Shown: positions 49,501 through 57,596 of the stretch, in pieces
Numbering within the stretch: position 1 is the stretch's first letter
Layout: the number at the start of each line of letters is the position of its first letter
Assembly: GCF_017312725.1 (NCBI RefSeq)
Contig: NZ_BOPO01000125.1
Span: 39,789 to 103,788 of the forward strand
Direction of reading: 5' to 3'
Source: Actinocatenispora comari
GTDB taxonomy: Bacteria > Actinomycetota > Actinomycetes > Mycobacteriales > Micromonosporaceae
Length of the DNA stretch: 64,000 nucleotides
Made by a program: the position numbers and the translations under genes
Notes under the pieces: generated by a model
Told to the model about the DNA's origin: nothing
Databases searched by the model: none
The model's input: the letters and a program-made list of their open reading frames with translations, nothing else

Positions 49501-49584
49501 CGCGTCGCGGGCACCGCCGGGACCGTCGGGATCCGGCCCGGGGACCCGGGCCGAGCCACGCGGGCGGTTCGGGGGGCTCGTCAT
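46564..49584 (-). CDS. Class A penicillin-binding protein (transglycosylase/transpeptidase)
   Basis: The 1006-residue protein has a ~240-residue disordered cytoplasmic tail with eight GSASV repeats, a membrane helix (IIAGVAVLLLLTGIGTIGGAFYF), a GT51 domain (VVAAEDNTFFTNSGVDVKGTIRAL, GGSTQGASTITQQYAK, YLNAVYFGRGAYGIQAAAQVYY) and a transpeptidase domain (QPGSSFKV SxxK, MSLNTVF SxN, ANKTGTWEW KTG). It polymerises and cross-links peptidoglycan outside the membrane. A Pro/Ser-rich C-terminal tail follows. Position matches mycobacterial ponA1. Confidence 0.94.
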   Translation of the reverse strand: MTSPPNRPRGSARVPGPDPDGPGGARDAGQPGRHSVPGNHSSAGNHGVSGGDYGTARHGAAGADQPYRRGLAGGGGRAPAERPGAGTYGGPARPTGSTGSAPREPGTAYGRPARHGADDEPPSGRHSAGGGRHSSDPPTGSASVGGATRRSAFGSGATGSASVGSASVGSASVGSASVGSASVGSASVGSASVGSASVGGAGMGRATVRPAGPDGPGDFFGDGSPLSRAEERRRYRETPKAQKKRRRRRRIIAGVAVLLLLTGIGTIGGAFYFTNVTLPEQLPTPQASTFYYDDGKTAMARLGASDSNRHVVDIDQVPERVQYAVVAAEDNTFFTNSGVDVKGTIRALWNNVTGGSTQGASTITQQYAKLSEDANTAADRTYTQKLKEAVVAVKLDQKYSKKQILGFYLNAVYFGRGAYGIQAAAQVYYHKDISKLTTEEAAVLASVIKDPSMDDPAVDKNLAQARWEYTLKQMTKLGKYHKPISLKNYPMPDKPKANTGASFGLDKPTGFVVTQVINELARDRTLSDASTYHKAREETKQKLETGGYKIVTTINKKAEDDAIASAHDVMNGSQEDHDAQKQNKHRLATALVSVQPGTGKVIAYYGGDDGTGFDMAANPHQPGSSFKVYSLALAIKNGISVKSLWNGDAAEKFDDRGGDGKVHNSDGEACSDGGMDAEGHKLCTLTKATVMSLNTVFYALTQKLGKDKVLEFAHQAGIDTIVSDGSNGKPAHKFDLTTTSAQDAVAQGGLGNELGFGQYPVTPLDHANGYATLAAGGKYSTEHFVTKVTDSHGVQVQLPKVKHRQLFSEDTSADLDWVLKQVASNEKQKIDPPRDQANKTGTWEWANPEGKNANSHAWMCGYVPQLATVVWIGRKKGDGPIYNMWGAPMYGSEYPSFIWKEYMSKAVQDLHMPAQNFPPPVFGGSKTAGQVASSSPSPKPTHSDDPHPTGRPTNSVTPPGWPPGTGTPSDGPSSPTCNIWDPNCNTGGPGNGNGPGGNNVAPDGAG
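48992..49111 (-). repeat. 15-bp in-frame tandem repeat, eight copies, encoding GSASV
   Basis: Units vary at silent positions (GAA/GAG/GCC/GCG changes on the + strand) while the peptide GSASV is kept in all eight. This suggests either selection on the peptide or older age than the 21-bp repeat at 41714. Confidence 0.9.
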
Positions 49585-49706
49585 TCGTCACACCATGCCG
49601 TCGGGGACGGCGGCTGCCCAGCCGCCGTCCGGTTCGTGTGAGCTACACCGCACCACCGCACACATGCTCCACGCTCCGCCGGACCCGGCGGTGGCGGTGA
49701 GCGTGT

Positions 49707-50105
49707 TCACTCGGCCGCCTCGTGTCGCGTGCCGGGGTCACCGACCCCGCGCCCGAGCAGGAACTGCTCGGCCAGGTGGTTCCAGCCGCAGCCGCGGCAG
49801 ACCTCCACCACGTACACGTTGAACTCGCGGTAGGTCTGCGCCAGGGTCGTCAGCTCGGCCTTGCGCCGGGCCTGGCCGGCGGACTGCTTCAGCTCGTCGC
49901 CGTAGATGTAGTGCACGTGCCAGAGCGGTTCGCGGCGACAGACCGGACAGTGCGTCTCGGTGCGCTCGCCGTGGAACTTGGCCGCGTTGAGCAGGTATGG
50001 CGAGGCGTCACAGGCTTCGTACGTGCCGATCCGCCCAGCGAACAGCGCGCGCAGCGTCGCTCGCTTCTGGAGCGAGTAGTCGACGACCTGCCGCTGCGTG
50101 CGCAT
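49707..50105 (-). CDS. DUF5318 family protein
   Basis: The 132-residue protein begins MRTQRQVVDYSLQKRATLRALFAGRIGTYEACDASPYLLNAAKFHGE and carries two CxxC knuckles, HCPVCRREPLWHVHYIYG and EVCRGCGWNHLAEQFLLG, which likely bind zinc. It matches the small actinobacterial DUF5318 family found in this conserved gene block (Mycobacterium Rv0049 position). Function is unknown. Confidence 0.82.
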   Translation of the reverse strand: MRTQRQVVDYSLQKRATLRALFAGRIGTYEACDASPYLLNAAKFHGERTETHCPVCRREPLWHVHYIYGDELKQSAGQARRKAELTTLAQTYREFNVYVVEVCRGCGWNHLAEQFLLGRGVGDPGTRHEAAE

Positions 50106-50244
50106 GGGCACGAGGGTACGCGCCAACCACGTTCACGCACACCCGCGCAAGGTTAAAACGGGCACTACCCAGCGTAGTTATCGCTGCGCAGGGCGGCCGC
50201 GGGATGCGGCGGGTTCCCCGCAGGTCGCGCGGCTGTTATGGTGT

Positions 50245-50267
50245 CGATGTATCGAGCCGATACATCG
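50245..50267 (+). promoter_or_regulatory. PadR-type operator, perfect 10-bp inverted repeat
   Basis: CGATGTATCG (50245-50254) and CGATACATCG (50258-50267) are perfect arms around AGC, about 60 bp upstream of the PadR start. ATGT...ACAT dyads are typical PadR targets, so autoregulation is likely. Confidence 0.65.
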
Positions 50268-50324
50268 GCGCGACCCACTCGGGTCGCTGGCAGTGACGAC
50301 CTGGCGGGCGGGAGGTGGCAGCCG

Positions 50325-50990
50325 GTGCTGGATCTCGCGGTGCTCGGCCTGCTGCACGAGTCGCCCATGCACGGGTACGAGCTGCGCAAGCGGCTGACCA
50401 CGATGCTCGGACCGTTCCGGGCCGCGATCAGCTACGGCACGCTCTACCCGACGCTGCGCCGGATGCAGCAGGCCGGCTGGATCACCGAGGACTCGGATCC
50501 GGCCGAACCGGCCGCCACCGGCAGCGCCGAGCGTCCACTGCGACGCAAGCCCGGCTTCGGCAAGCGCAGCCGGATCAGTTACAAGCTGACTGCGGAAGGT
50601 AAGGAACGGTTCGGTGATCTGCTCGCGCAGGTCGGCCCGGAGGCGTACGACGACGCCGCGTTCGGCGTGCACTTCGCCTTCTTCGGCCGTACCGACGCGG
50701 CGACCCGGCTGCGGATCCTGGAAGGTCGCCGCCGCCGGGTCGAGGAGCGCCGGGAAGGTCTGCGGGACGCGCTCAACCGCGCCGCGGAACGACTCGACGC
50801 CTACAGCCTGGAACTCCAGCGGCACGGCCTGGAAGCGGCCGACCGCGAGGTCCGCTGGCTGGAGGAGCTGATCGTGCACGAACGGACCGGGCAGCCGCCG
50901 ACAGTCACCACACCGCACCCGAGCCCGGGCGCGGCTGGCCCGAACAACACGGGACCCGATCGGCCCGCCGGCGAACGCCGGCCCGACTAG
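50325..50990 (+). CDS. PadR-family transcription regulator
   Basis: The 221-residue protein starts [53 protein letters not shown], the PadR winged helix, followed by a helical C-terminal domain ([43 protein letters not shown]). The GTG at 50325 follows GGGAGG and matches the family start; the longer upstream frame overlaps the operator. It lies upstream of ino1 in the order and orientation of mycobacterial Rv0047c-Rv0046c, so it may regulate inositol synthesis. Confidence 0.9.
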   Translation: MLDLAVLGLLHESPMHGYELRKRLTTMLGPFRAAISYGTLYPTLRRMQQAGWITEDSDPAEPAATGSAERPLRRKPGFGKRSRISYKLTAEGKERFGDLLAQVGPEAYDDAAFGVHFAFFGRTDAATRLRILEGRRRRVEERREGLRDALNRAAERLDAYSLELQRHGLEAADREVRWLEELIVHERTGQPPTVTTPHPSPGAAGPNNTGPDRPAGERRPD

Positions 50991-51072
50991 GTCCGTCGCA
51001 CAGCACCACACCGGGCCGTGGCGCAGGCCGCGACTGCGCGCCCGAGGTGGCCGTCTAGAGAAGGAGACAGAG

Positions 51073-52152
51073 ATGGGTTCTGTCCGCGTTGCCATCGTCG
51101 GAGTGGGCAACTGCGCCGCGTCCCTGGTCCAGGGGGTGCACTACTACCGCGACGCCGACCCGTCGGATCGCGTGCCGGGACTCATGCACGTCACGTTCGG
51201 CGACTACCACGTCGGCGACGTCGAGTTCGTGGCCGCCTTCGACGTGGACGCCAAGAAGGTCGGCCGGGACCTGTCCGAGGCGATCGTGGCCAGCGAGAAC
51301 AACACGATCAAGATCTGCGACGTGCCGCCCGCCGGCGTCACCGTCCAGCGTGGACACACCTTCGACGGCCTCGGCGAGTACTACCGGGAGACGATCCAGG
51401 AGTCCGACGACGAGCCGGTCGACGTGGTGGCCGCGCTGCGTGAGGCGAACGTCGACGTGCTCGTCTCGTACCTGCCGGTGGGGTCCGAGGAGGCCGACAA
51501 GTTCTACGCGCAGTGCGCGATCGACGCGGGCGTCGCGTTCGTCAACGCGCTGCCGGTGTTCATCGCCTCGGATCCGGTGTGGGCCAAGAAGTTCACCGAC
51601 GCCGGGGTGCCGATCGTCGGCGACGACATCAAGTCGCAGGTCGGCGCGACCATCACGCACCGGGTGCTGGCGAAGCTGTTCGAGGACCGCGGGGTGCGGC
51701 TGGACCGGACGTACCAGCTGAACTTCGGCGGAAACATGGACTTCATGAACATGCTGGAGCGCAAGCGGCTGAAGTCCAAGAAGATCTCGAAGACGCAGTC
51801 GGTGACCTCGCAGATCCCGCACGAGATGCGCACCGCGGACGTGCACATCGGCCCGTCTGACTACGTGCCGTTCCTGGAGGACCGCAAGTACGCGCTGGTC
51901 CGGCTGGAGGGCTCGGCGTTCGGCGACGTGCCGCTGCAGCTGGAGTACAAGCTGGAGGTGTGGGACTCGCCGAACTCGGCCGGCATCATCATCGACGCGC
52001 TGCGCGCGGCGAAGATCGCCAAGGACCGCGGCATCGGCGGCCCGATCCTGTCGGCCTCGTCCTACTTCATGAAGTCGCCGCCGGAGCAGTACGACGACTC
52101 GACCGCGCGGGACGCGGTGGACAAGTTCATCGCCGGCGAGCTCGAGCGCTGA
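51073..52152 (+). CDS. ino1: Inositol-3-phosphate synthase
   Basis: The 359-residue protein begins [29 protein letters not shown] and has [56 protein letters not shown] and [29 protein letters not shown]. It converts glucose-6-phosphate to inositol-3-phosphate with NAD, feeding phosphatidylinositol and mycothiol synthesis. AGAAGGAGA precedes the ATG. Confidence 0.96.
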   Translation: MGSVRVAIVGVGNCAASLVQGVHYYRDADPSDRVPGLMHVTFGDYHVGDVEFVAAFDVDAKKVGRDLSEAIVASENNTIKICDVPPAGVTVQRGHTFDGLGEYYRETIQESDDEPVDVVAALREANVDVLVSYLPVGSEEADKFYAQCAIDAGVAFVNALPVFIASDPVWAKKFTDAGVPIVGDDIKSQVGATITHRVLAKLFEDRGVRLDRTYQLNFGGNMDFMNMLERKRLKSKKISKTQSVTSQIPHEMRTADVHIGPSDYVPFLEDRKYALVRLEGSAFGDVPLQLEYKLEVWDSPNSAGIIIDALRAAKIAKDRGIGGPILSASSYFMKSPPEQYDDSTARDAVDKFIAGELER

Positions 52153-52163
52153 TCGACGCATCC

Positions 52164-52196
52164 ACGGGCACGTCACCCTCCCGGTGGCGTGCCCGT
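52164..52196 (+). terminator. Hairpin downstream of ino1
   Basis: ACGGGCACG (52164-52172) pairs with CGTGCCCGT (52188-52196); an inner CACC/GGTG pair extends the stem across one T-G position. It begins 12 bp after the ino1 stop. Confidence 0.65.
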
Positions 52197-52235
52197 CGTC
52201 GTCTCCGCCGCGGGCATCCACCGGCCGGCCCCGGC

Positions 52236-52727
52236 TCAGCCGGAGAACAGGCCGCCCGCGGTGAGTTGCACCCGCGCCTCCAGCTCCAGCAGGAACACCT
52301 TGCGCGGCAGGCCACCGCCGTAACCGACCAGCTTGCGGTTGGCGCCCACGACCCGGTGGCAGGGCACGATCACCGGGATCGGGTTGTGGTTGTTCGCGGT
52401 GCCGACCGCGCGGGAGGCACCGACGTCGTCGGCGACCGCCCGCGCCACGTCGCCGTAGCTGCACGTCTCCCCGTAGGGGATGCGGGTCAGCTCGGCCCAC
52501 ACGGCCCGCTCGAACTCGCTGCCGACCAGGTGCAGCGGCAGGTCGAACCCGGTGCGCCGACCCGCGAAGTACTCGTCGAGCTGGGACCTGGTGGCGGCCA
52601 GCACCGGGTCGGCCGGGGACGGCTCGCCGGCCGGAGCCGGACCGCCGAACCGGAGCTGCCGCAACGCGTCGTCGTCCGCGACCGCGATCAGGTCGCCGAT
52701 CGGGGACGGCACACTCAACCACCGCAT
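52236..52727 (-). CDS. ogt: Methylated-DNA-protein cysteine methyltransferase
   Basis: The 163-residue protein has the active-site motif IVPCHRVVGANRKLVGYGGGLPRKVFLLELE, preceded by FERAVWAELTRIPYGETCSYGDVARAV and SRAVGTANNHNP. It transfers alkyl groups from O6-alkylguanine to its own cysteine. It faces ino1 across the hairpin. ATG at 52727 is preferred; an in-frame ATG three codons upstream is possible. Confidence 0.93.
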   Translation of the reverse strand: MRWLSVPSPIGDLIAVADDDALRQLRFGGPAPAGEPSPADPVLAATRSQLDEYFAGRRTGFDLPLHLVGSEFERAVWAELTRIPYGETCSYGDVARAVADDVGASRAVGTANNHNPIPVIVPCHRVVGANRKLVGYGGGLPRKVFLLELEARVQLTAGGLFSG

Positions 52728-52902
52728 GCCACCCATCCTCCCAGCGCCCACCGACACTTTCCGGCGGCCATCGGACATCCTCGTCGCGGTCGCGACCCCG
52801 GGCCGTCCGATCCGGGGCGGTTGCGGTGATTGGTCACCGTACGGTCGTCCGGCACGAGCGGACGGTCGCTACCCTGACGGCGAGGCGGCAGGAGGGGGCG
52901 GC

Positions 52903-53445
52903 ATGGACTGGGTGACCGGCACGTTCCTGGTCGTCGGCGCGATCGGGCTCGTGCTGCTGGCCGTCTCGCTGCTGTTCGGTGAGCTGTTCCAGCTCGGTCA
53001 TGCGGACGTCGACGGGCCGTTCTCGGTGCCGGTGGTGGCCGGGTTCGTCGGCGCCTTCGGGTTCGTCGGCGGGATCGTGGCGGCGCTGGTCCCCGGCGCC
53101 GGCGCACCCTCCGCGCTGCTGGGCGGCGTCGCCGGCCTCGCCACCGCGTTCCCCACCGGCTGGCTGGTGATCCGGTTGACCCGCGCGCTGATGCGGATGC
53201 CGACCGACGCGACACTCACCCGCGACGACCTGATCGGCGCCCTCGGCACGGTCACCACGCCGATCCGCCCCGGCGGGTACGGCGAGGTCAAGCTCACCAT
53301 CTCCGGCCAGGTCCTGAAGTACAACGCGCGATCCGCCCGGGCGCTGCCGCTCGGCACGCCGGTGCTCGTCATCGAGACGCCGAGCGAGACCAGCGTCGTG
53401 GTCGAGGAGACCGACCTGCGGCTGCCGCCGGCCGTCACCGCCTGA
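52903..53445 (+). CDS. NfeD-like membrane protein
   Basis: The 180-residue protein has three or four membrane helices (DWVTGTFLVVGAIGLVLLAVSLLFGELF; VVAGFVGAFGFVGGIVAALV; LLGGVAGLATAFPTGWLVIRL) and a C-terminal OB-like domain (LIGALGTVTTPIRPGGYGEVKLTISGQVLKYNARSARALPLGTPVLVIETPSETSVVVEE). This is the NfeD class partnered with flotillins. The next gene encodes a flotillin 58 bp downstream, forming the classic membrane-microdomain pair. The ATG has GGAGGGGG. Confidence 0.85.
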   Translation: MDWVTGTFLVVGAIGLVLLAVSLLFGELFQLGHADVDGPFSVPVVAGFVGAFGFVGGIVAALVPGAGAPSALLGGVAGLATAFPTGWLVIRLTRALMRMPTDATLTRDDLIGALGTVTTPIRPGGYGEVKLTISGQVLKYNARSARALPLGTPVLVIETPSETSVVVEETDLRLPPAVTA

Positions 53446-53503
53446 ACGGTCCCGGCGCGGTTCCCCGAAGCTCCTGAATCCCCACTATCCACAAAGGACA
53501 GAA

Positions 53504-54997
53504 ATGACCACTCCCATCCTGATCGGGATCGCCGGCATCGTGGTGCTGGTGATCCTGATCGTCATCCTGGTGCTGTCCAGGATCAAGGTCGCCGGATCGA
53601 ACGAGGCGTTCATCGTCACCGGGCGGAAGGGCAAGTCGACGCTCGGCGCGGACGGCCGCCGGCTGACCGACCTTTCCGGCCAGAAGGTCGTGATGGGCGC
53701 CTCGGTGTTCGTGGTGCCGGTCGTGCAGCGGCTGCAGATCCTCGACCTGTCCAGCCGGCGGATCCCGGTCACGGTCACCGGTGCGATCAACAAGCAGGGC
53801 ATCACCTGCAACCTGGACGCGGTCGCGATCGTCAAGGTCGGTGGCACCGAGGACGCGATCCGGGCCGCGGCCCAGCGGTTCCTGGACCAGCAGGACGAGA
53901 TCGAGGGCTTCACCGGTGAGGTGCTCGCCGGTGCGCTGCGCTCCATCGTCGGCCGGCTGACCATCGAGGAGATCATCCGCGACCGCGCGGCGTTCGCCTC
54001 CGAGGTCGCCGAGGAGGCGGAGAACTCGCTGACCAACCAGGGCCTCGTGCTGGACACGTTCCAGCTGCAGGACATCCGCACCGACGGCGACTACCTGAAG
54101 AACCTGGGTCGCCCGGAGGCCGCCCGGGCGGTCAAGGAAGCGGCGATCGCCGAGGCCACCGCGCGCCAGTCGGCCGAGCAGGAGCGGCTGCGCGCCGAGG
54201 AGGTCATCGCCGAGTCGGAGCGGAACCTGGCGCTGAAGCGGGCCGGCATCCAGGCCGAGATCGACGCCGCCACGCAGAAGTCCGAGGCGGCCGGCCCGCT
54301 GGCCAAGGCCGAGCGGGACCAGGCGATCCTCGCCGAGCAGCAGAAGGTGGCCCAGCGCAACGCCGAGCTGAAGGAGCGCCAGCTCGACACCGAGGTGCGC
54401 AAGCCGGCCGACGCCGCCCGGTACAAGGTGGAGCAGGAGGCGGAGGCCGCCAAGAACGCCGCGATCCTGAAGGCGGAGGCGGAGAAGAACGCCGCGATCC
54501 TGCGCGCCCAGGCGCAGCGCACGGCGACCGTCGAGGCCGCGCACGCCGACGCCGACCAGGCCAGGCTGACCGGTGAGGGTGATCTGGCCCGGCGCGCCGC
54601 GCTCGCCCAGGCGGTGCAGCGCGAGGGTGAGGGCGAGGCGGCCGCGGTGCTGGCCCGCGGTCAGGCCGAGGCCGAGGCGATGCGGCTCAAGGCCGAGGCG
54701 TTCAACAAGTACGGCGAGGCCGCCGTGCTGGAGATGCTGGTGAAGATGCTGCCGGAGGTCGTCGAGGCGGCGGCCAAGCCGATGGCCGGGATCGACAAGA
54801 TGACGGTGATCTCCACCGACGGCGCGAGCGCGGTTACCAAGAACGTCGCCGCCACGGTCGCGCAGGGCCTGCAGCTCGGCACCGACCTGACCGGGGTCGA
54901 CTTCTCCGCGCTGCTGGCCCGCATCGCCGGCGGCGGCAACACCAACGGCAGCAAGCCGGACAGCACCGACCTGGTGCCGACCGTCGACGCCGACTGA
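53504..54997 (+). CDS. Flotillin-like SPFH-domain protein
   Basis: The 497-residue protein has an N-terminal membrane helix (ILIGIAGIVVLVILIVILVLS), a PHB/SPFH domain (RIKVAGSNEAFIVTGRKG...KVVMGASVFVVPVVQRLQILDLSSRRIPV...ALRSIVGRLTIEEIIRDRAAFASEV) and a long coiled-coil flotillin region rich in Ala/Glu/Lys repeats (residues ~200-400). Flotillins organise membrane microdomains and affect fluidity. The ATG follows AAAGGACAGAA. Confidence 0.93.
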   Translation: MTTPILIGIAGIVVLVILIVILVLSRIKVAGSNEAFIVTGRKGKSTLGADGRRLTDLSGQKVVMGASVFVVPVVQRLQILDLSSRRIPVTVTGAINKQGITCNLDAVAIVKVGGTEDAIRAAAQRFLDQQDEIEGFTGEVLAGALRSIVGRLTIEEIIRDRAAFASEVAEEAENSLTNQGLVLDTFQLQDIRTDGDYLKNLGRPEAARAVKEAAIAEATARQSAEQERLRAEEVIAESERNLALKRAGIQAEIDAATQKSEAAGPLAKAERDQAILAEQQKVAQRNAELKERQLDTEVRKPADAARYKVEQEAEAAKNAAILKAEAEKNAAILRAQAQRTATVEAAHADADQARLTGEGDLARRAALAQAVQREGEGEAAAVLARGQAEAEAMRLKAEAFNKYGEAAVLEMLVKMLPEVVEAAAKPMAGIDKMTVISTDGASAVTKNVAATVAQGLQLGTDLTGVDFSALLARIAGGGNTNGSKPDSTDLVPTVDAD

Positions 54998-55010
54998 CCA
55001 CGTACCAGCC

Positions 55011-55049
55011 GAACGGGCCCCGACCGCGTCGCGCGGTCGGGGCCCGTTC
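55011..55049. terminator. Bidirectional 18-bp hairpin
   Basis: Perfect 18-bp arms (55011-55028 and 55032-55049) with a TCG loop lie between the flotillin stop and the multicopper oxidase stop. It is one of the longest hairpins in the window. Confidence 0.8.
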
Positions 55050-55052
55050 GCG

Positions 55053-56603
55053 TCAGACCACCTGGAAGTTGGCCATCATCGCCATGTCCTCGTGCTCCAG
55101 GTTGTGGCAGTGCAGCATGTACCGGCCGCGGAAGCCGGTGAAGCGCACCAGCACCTCGACCACCTCGTACGGGCGGAGGTCGACGACGTCCTTCCAGCCG
55201 TGGTCGGTGGAACCGGGCGAGTGCCCGTCCCGGGTCAGTACCTGGAAGTGCGCCAGGTGGGTGTGCACCGGGTGGTGGAAGTCGCTGGTGAAGCGCCACA
55301 GCTCGACCGAGTTGAGGGCCGGCCGGGCGAGCACCGTGGACGGGCTGAAGAACTGCTTGTTGACGGTCCAGCCCTTGCCGCTGAGCCGGAAGTCGAACTG
55401 CCGGGTCACCTTGGCCTGCGACCGCTTCAGCGTCTCCACATCGGACAGTCGGGCCGGCACGTGCGAGTCGTCGCTGGCCCTGCCGCCGATCCGGAACCGC
55501 ATCACCTGGCCGGTGGCGCCGCTGCCCAGCTTGTTGACCAGCGTCACCGTGCTGCCCGGCCGGTACGCGGAGAAGTCGACGACCACGTCGAACCGCTCCG
55601 CCGGCGTCACGACGATGCTGGCCTGGGTGCGCGGCCTGGCCAGCAGCCCCTGGTCGCTGCCCACCTGCACCAGGTGACGGCCGTCGTCCAGGGCCAGCTG
55701 GTAGCGGCGGGCGTTGGAGGCGTTGAGGATCCGGAACCGGTAGCGCACCGGCGCCACCTCCAACTCCGGCCAGGGCGCGCCGTTGACCAGGATCACGTCG
55801 CCCTGCACGCCCTGCATGTACTTCTTCGTGACGCCCGGGGTCATGGTCAGCGACGGGTCGATCGACGGGTAGGCGAACGAACCGTCCGCGGTGAACGACC
55901 GGTCGCAGATCAGCAGCGGCACGTCGCGCTCGCCCTTGGGCAGCGGCAGCGCGTCGTCCTCGTCGTCGCGGACCACGAACATGCCGGCGAGCCCCCGCCA
56001 CACCTGCGGCGCGGAGAAGTCCATCCGGTGGTCGTGGTACCACAGCGTCGCGGCCCGCTGCCCCAACGGATAGCGGTACTCCTTGGTGCCCTGGTGCAGG
56101 GTCCAGTCCTGCGGCCGTACCGTCATCGGCATGTCGCCGGAGTGCTTCATGTGCGTGTCGAAGCTGCCGCCGACGGGCACCACCAGATCGGTCGGGTACC
56201 CGTCGGAGTCCGGCGGCGTGACCCCGCCGTGCAGGTGCGTCGACGTCGGCTGCGGCAGCTCGTTGCGGACCTTCACCCGCAGCTCGTGCCCGGCGCGCGC
56301 CTCGAACGTCGGCCCGGGGAACGTCCCGTCGAAGCCCCACACCTTCGTCGTCCGGCCGGGCAGGATCTCGGCGCTGCCGATCCGCTGCGTCACCTCGTAC
56401 TCGTCGACGCCGTGCACCGTGCGCGCCGGCTTCTTGACCGCCGGGATCGGCAGCGGCACCCGGAACCGCGGTGGCAGCGGTGCGGACGACGGCAGGACGA
56501 TGCCGGCGGTCTCGGTGGTGTCGCCGCAGCCGGCGAGCGTGCCGCCGGCCGCGACGGCGGCACCGGCCGCACCGAACAGTCCCAGTACCCGACGGCGGTT
56601 CAT
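55053..56603 (-). CDS. Multicopper oxidase, Tat-exported
   Basis: The 516-residue protein begins MNRRRVLGLFGAAGAAVAAGGTLAGC, a twin-arginine signal with a lipobox, and has four copper-binding segments: STHLHGGVTPPDSDG, TLWYHDHRMDFSAPQVW, HHPVHTHLAHFQVL and LHCHNLEHEDMAMMANFQVV. These form the type 1 and trinuclear copper sites that couple substrate oxidation to oxygen reduction. It may detoxify copper or oxidise phenols. Its ATG overlaps the stop of the upstream membrane gene (ATGA). Confidence 0.93.
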   Translation of the reverse strand: MNRRRVLGLFGAAGAAVAAGGTLAGCGDTTETAGIVLPSSAPLPPRFRVPLPIPAVKKPARTVHGVDEYEVTQRIGSAEILPGRTTKVWGFDGTFPGPTFEARAGHELRVKVRNELPQPTSTHLHGGVTPPDSDGYPTDLVVPVGGSFDTHMKHSGDMPMTVRPQDWTLHQGTKEYRYPLGQRAATLWYHDHRMDFSAPQVWRGLAGMFVVRDDEDDALPLPKGERDVPLLICDRSFTADGSFAYPSIDPSLTMTPGVTKKYMQGVQGDVILVNGAPWPELEVAPVRYRFRILNASNARRYQLALDDGRHLVQVGSDQGLLARPRTQASIVVTPAERFDVVVDFSAYRPGSTVTLVNKLGSGATGQVMRFRIGGRASDDSHVPARLSDVETLKRSQAKVTRQFDFRLSGKGWTVNKQFFSPSTVLARPALNSVELWRFTSDFHHPVHTHLAHFQVLTRDGHSPGSTDHGWKDVVDLRPYEVVEVLVRFTGFRGRYMLHCHNLEHEDMAMMANFQVV

Positions 56604-56998
56604 GGCTTCCTCCGTGCGAACGCGCGCGCCGTGAATCCCAGCGCCATCCCGAACAACAGGACGCCGAGCGGGAGATGGACGGCGAGCAGGTGGGTGAAGC
56701 CGAGCGCCATCTGCGCACCGACCAGGACCAGCATCGCGACCGCGTGCGGGATCAGCGCCGCGGAACCGCGGCCGGGCCAGCGCAGCAGTACCGCGGCGAC
56801 GACGTCCAGCGCGACCAGCAGCGCGGCGACCCCGGCGCCGATGTCGTGCAAGGTGAGGTACGAGACCCGGCCGGTGGTGAACAGCCCGGCGACGGTGGGC
56901 TGCCACAGCATCGCGGCCATGGTCAGTACCGCCAGCACCCGCAGCAGCAGGACGAACGGCGTGCGTACCGCGGGCGCGGTCGACTCGACGGCGGTCAT
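56600..56998 (-). CDS. Four-helix membrane protein, multicopper oxidase operon
   Basis: The 132-residue protein has four membrane segments, with LLLRVLAVLTMAAMLWQPTVAGLF at the start and GAQMALGFTHLLAVHLPLGVLLFGMALGF at the end. It is a paralogue of the next upstream gene (LLWQPISAG, AVHLPLG in both). Histidines in the helices could bind heme or copper, which is inference. Overlaps of 4 bp at both ends imply one operon with the oxidase. Confidence 0.7.
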   Translation of the reverse strand: MTAVESTAPAVRTPFVLLLRVLAVLTMAAMLWQPTVAGLFTTGRVSYLTLHDIGAGVAALLVALDVVAAVLLRWPGRGSAALIPHAVAMLVLVGAQMALGFTHLLAVHLPLGVLLFGMALGFTARAFARRKP

Positions 56999-57441
56999 CG
57001 CGCCACCCCCGTCGCCGCGCGGGCGCCCCAGCGCCGCTGGCCGGCCCGTTTCGTCCAGGACCACCAGGCGAACGCCATGCCCACGCCGAACAGCGCGGTA
57101 CCCAGCGGGAGGTGCACCGCGAGCACCCGGGTGCTGCCGACCGCCATCTGCGCGATCACCAGCACCAGCAGCAGCGCGGACGCCGCCAGCGGCCACCAGG
57201 TGCCGCCGCCGATCAGCAGCAGCAGTCCGGCCAGCATCATCGGCAGGGTCAGGAACATCGCGAGCGCGGCGCCGACGGCGTGCCAGGTCATCATGCCCGG
57301 CTGGCCGGAGATGTAGGTACCGGCCGAGATCGGTTGCCACAGCAGGGTCGCGGCGAACAGCGTCGTCACGATCCGCAGGAACACCACGAACACCGGCGAC
57401 ACCCGGCGCGGTGGTGGGTCTGAGGGATTCACGCTCGCCAT
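56995..57441 (-). CDS. Four-helix membrane protein, multicopper oxidase operon
   Basis: The 148-residue protein has VVFLRIVTTLFAATLLWQPISAGTYISG, MMTWHAVGAALAMFLTLPMMLAGLLLLIGG, PLAASALLLVLVIAQMAVG and LAVHLPLGTALFGVGMAFAWWSW. It is a paralogue of its downstream neighbour, whose ATG overlaps its TGA. First gene of a three-gene unit ending in the multicopper oxidase, perhaps redox partners. Start ATG at 57441 (MASVNPSDPPPRR). Confidence 0.7.
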   Translation of the reverse strand: MASVNPSDPPPRRVSPVFVVFLRIVTTLFAATLLWQPISAGTYISGQPGMMTWHAVGAALAMFLTLPMMLAGLLLLIGGGTWWPLAASALLLVLVIAQMAVGSTRVLAVHLPLGTALFGVGMAFAWWSWTKRAGQRRWGARAATGVAR

Positions 57442-57596
57442 CCTGCCGGCGCGGTGTTCCGGTGTCTTCGTGCCAGCGGAGAAACCCGGCATACCTCGGG
57501 GGAGGTACGGGTGACCACCCCGATACCCCACCCGGTGTACCGGCCGGCGGCGCGGCCCGGCAGGCGGTCACTCGCCGACCCGTTAGGGTCGCAGGC

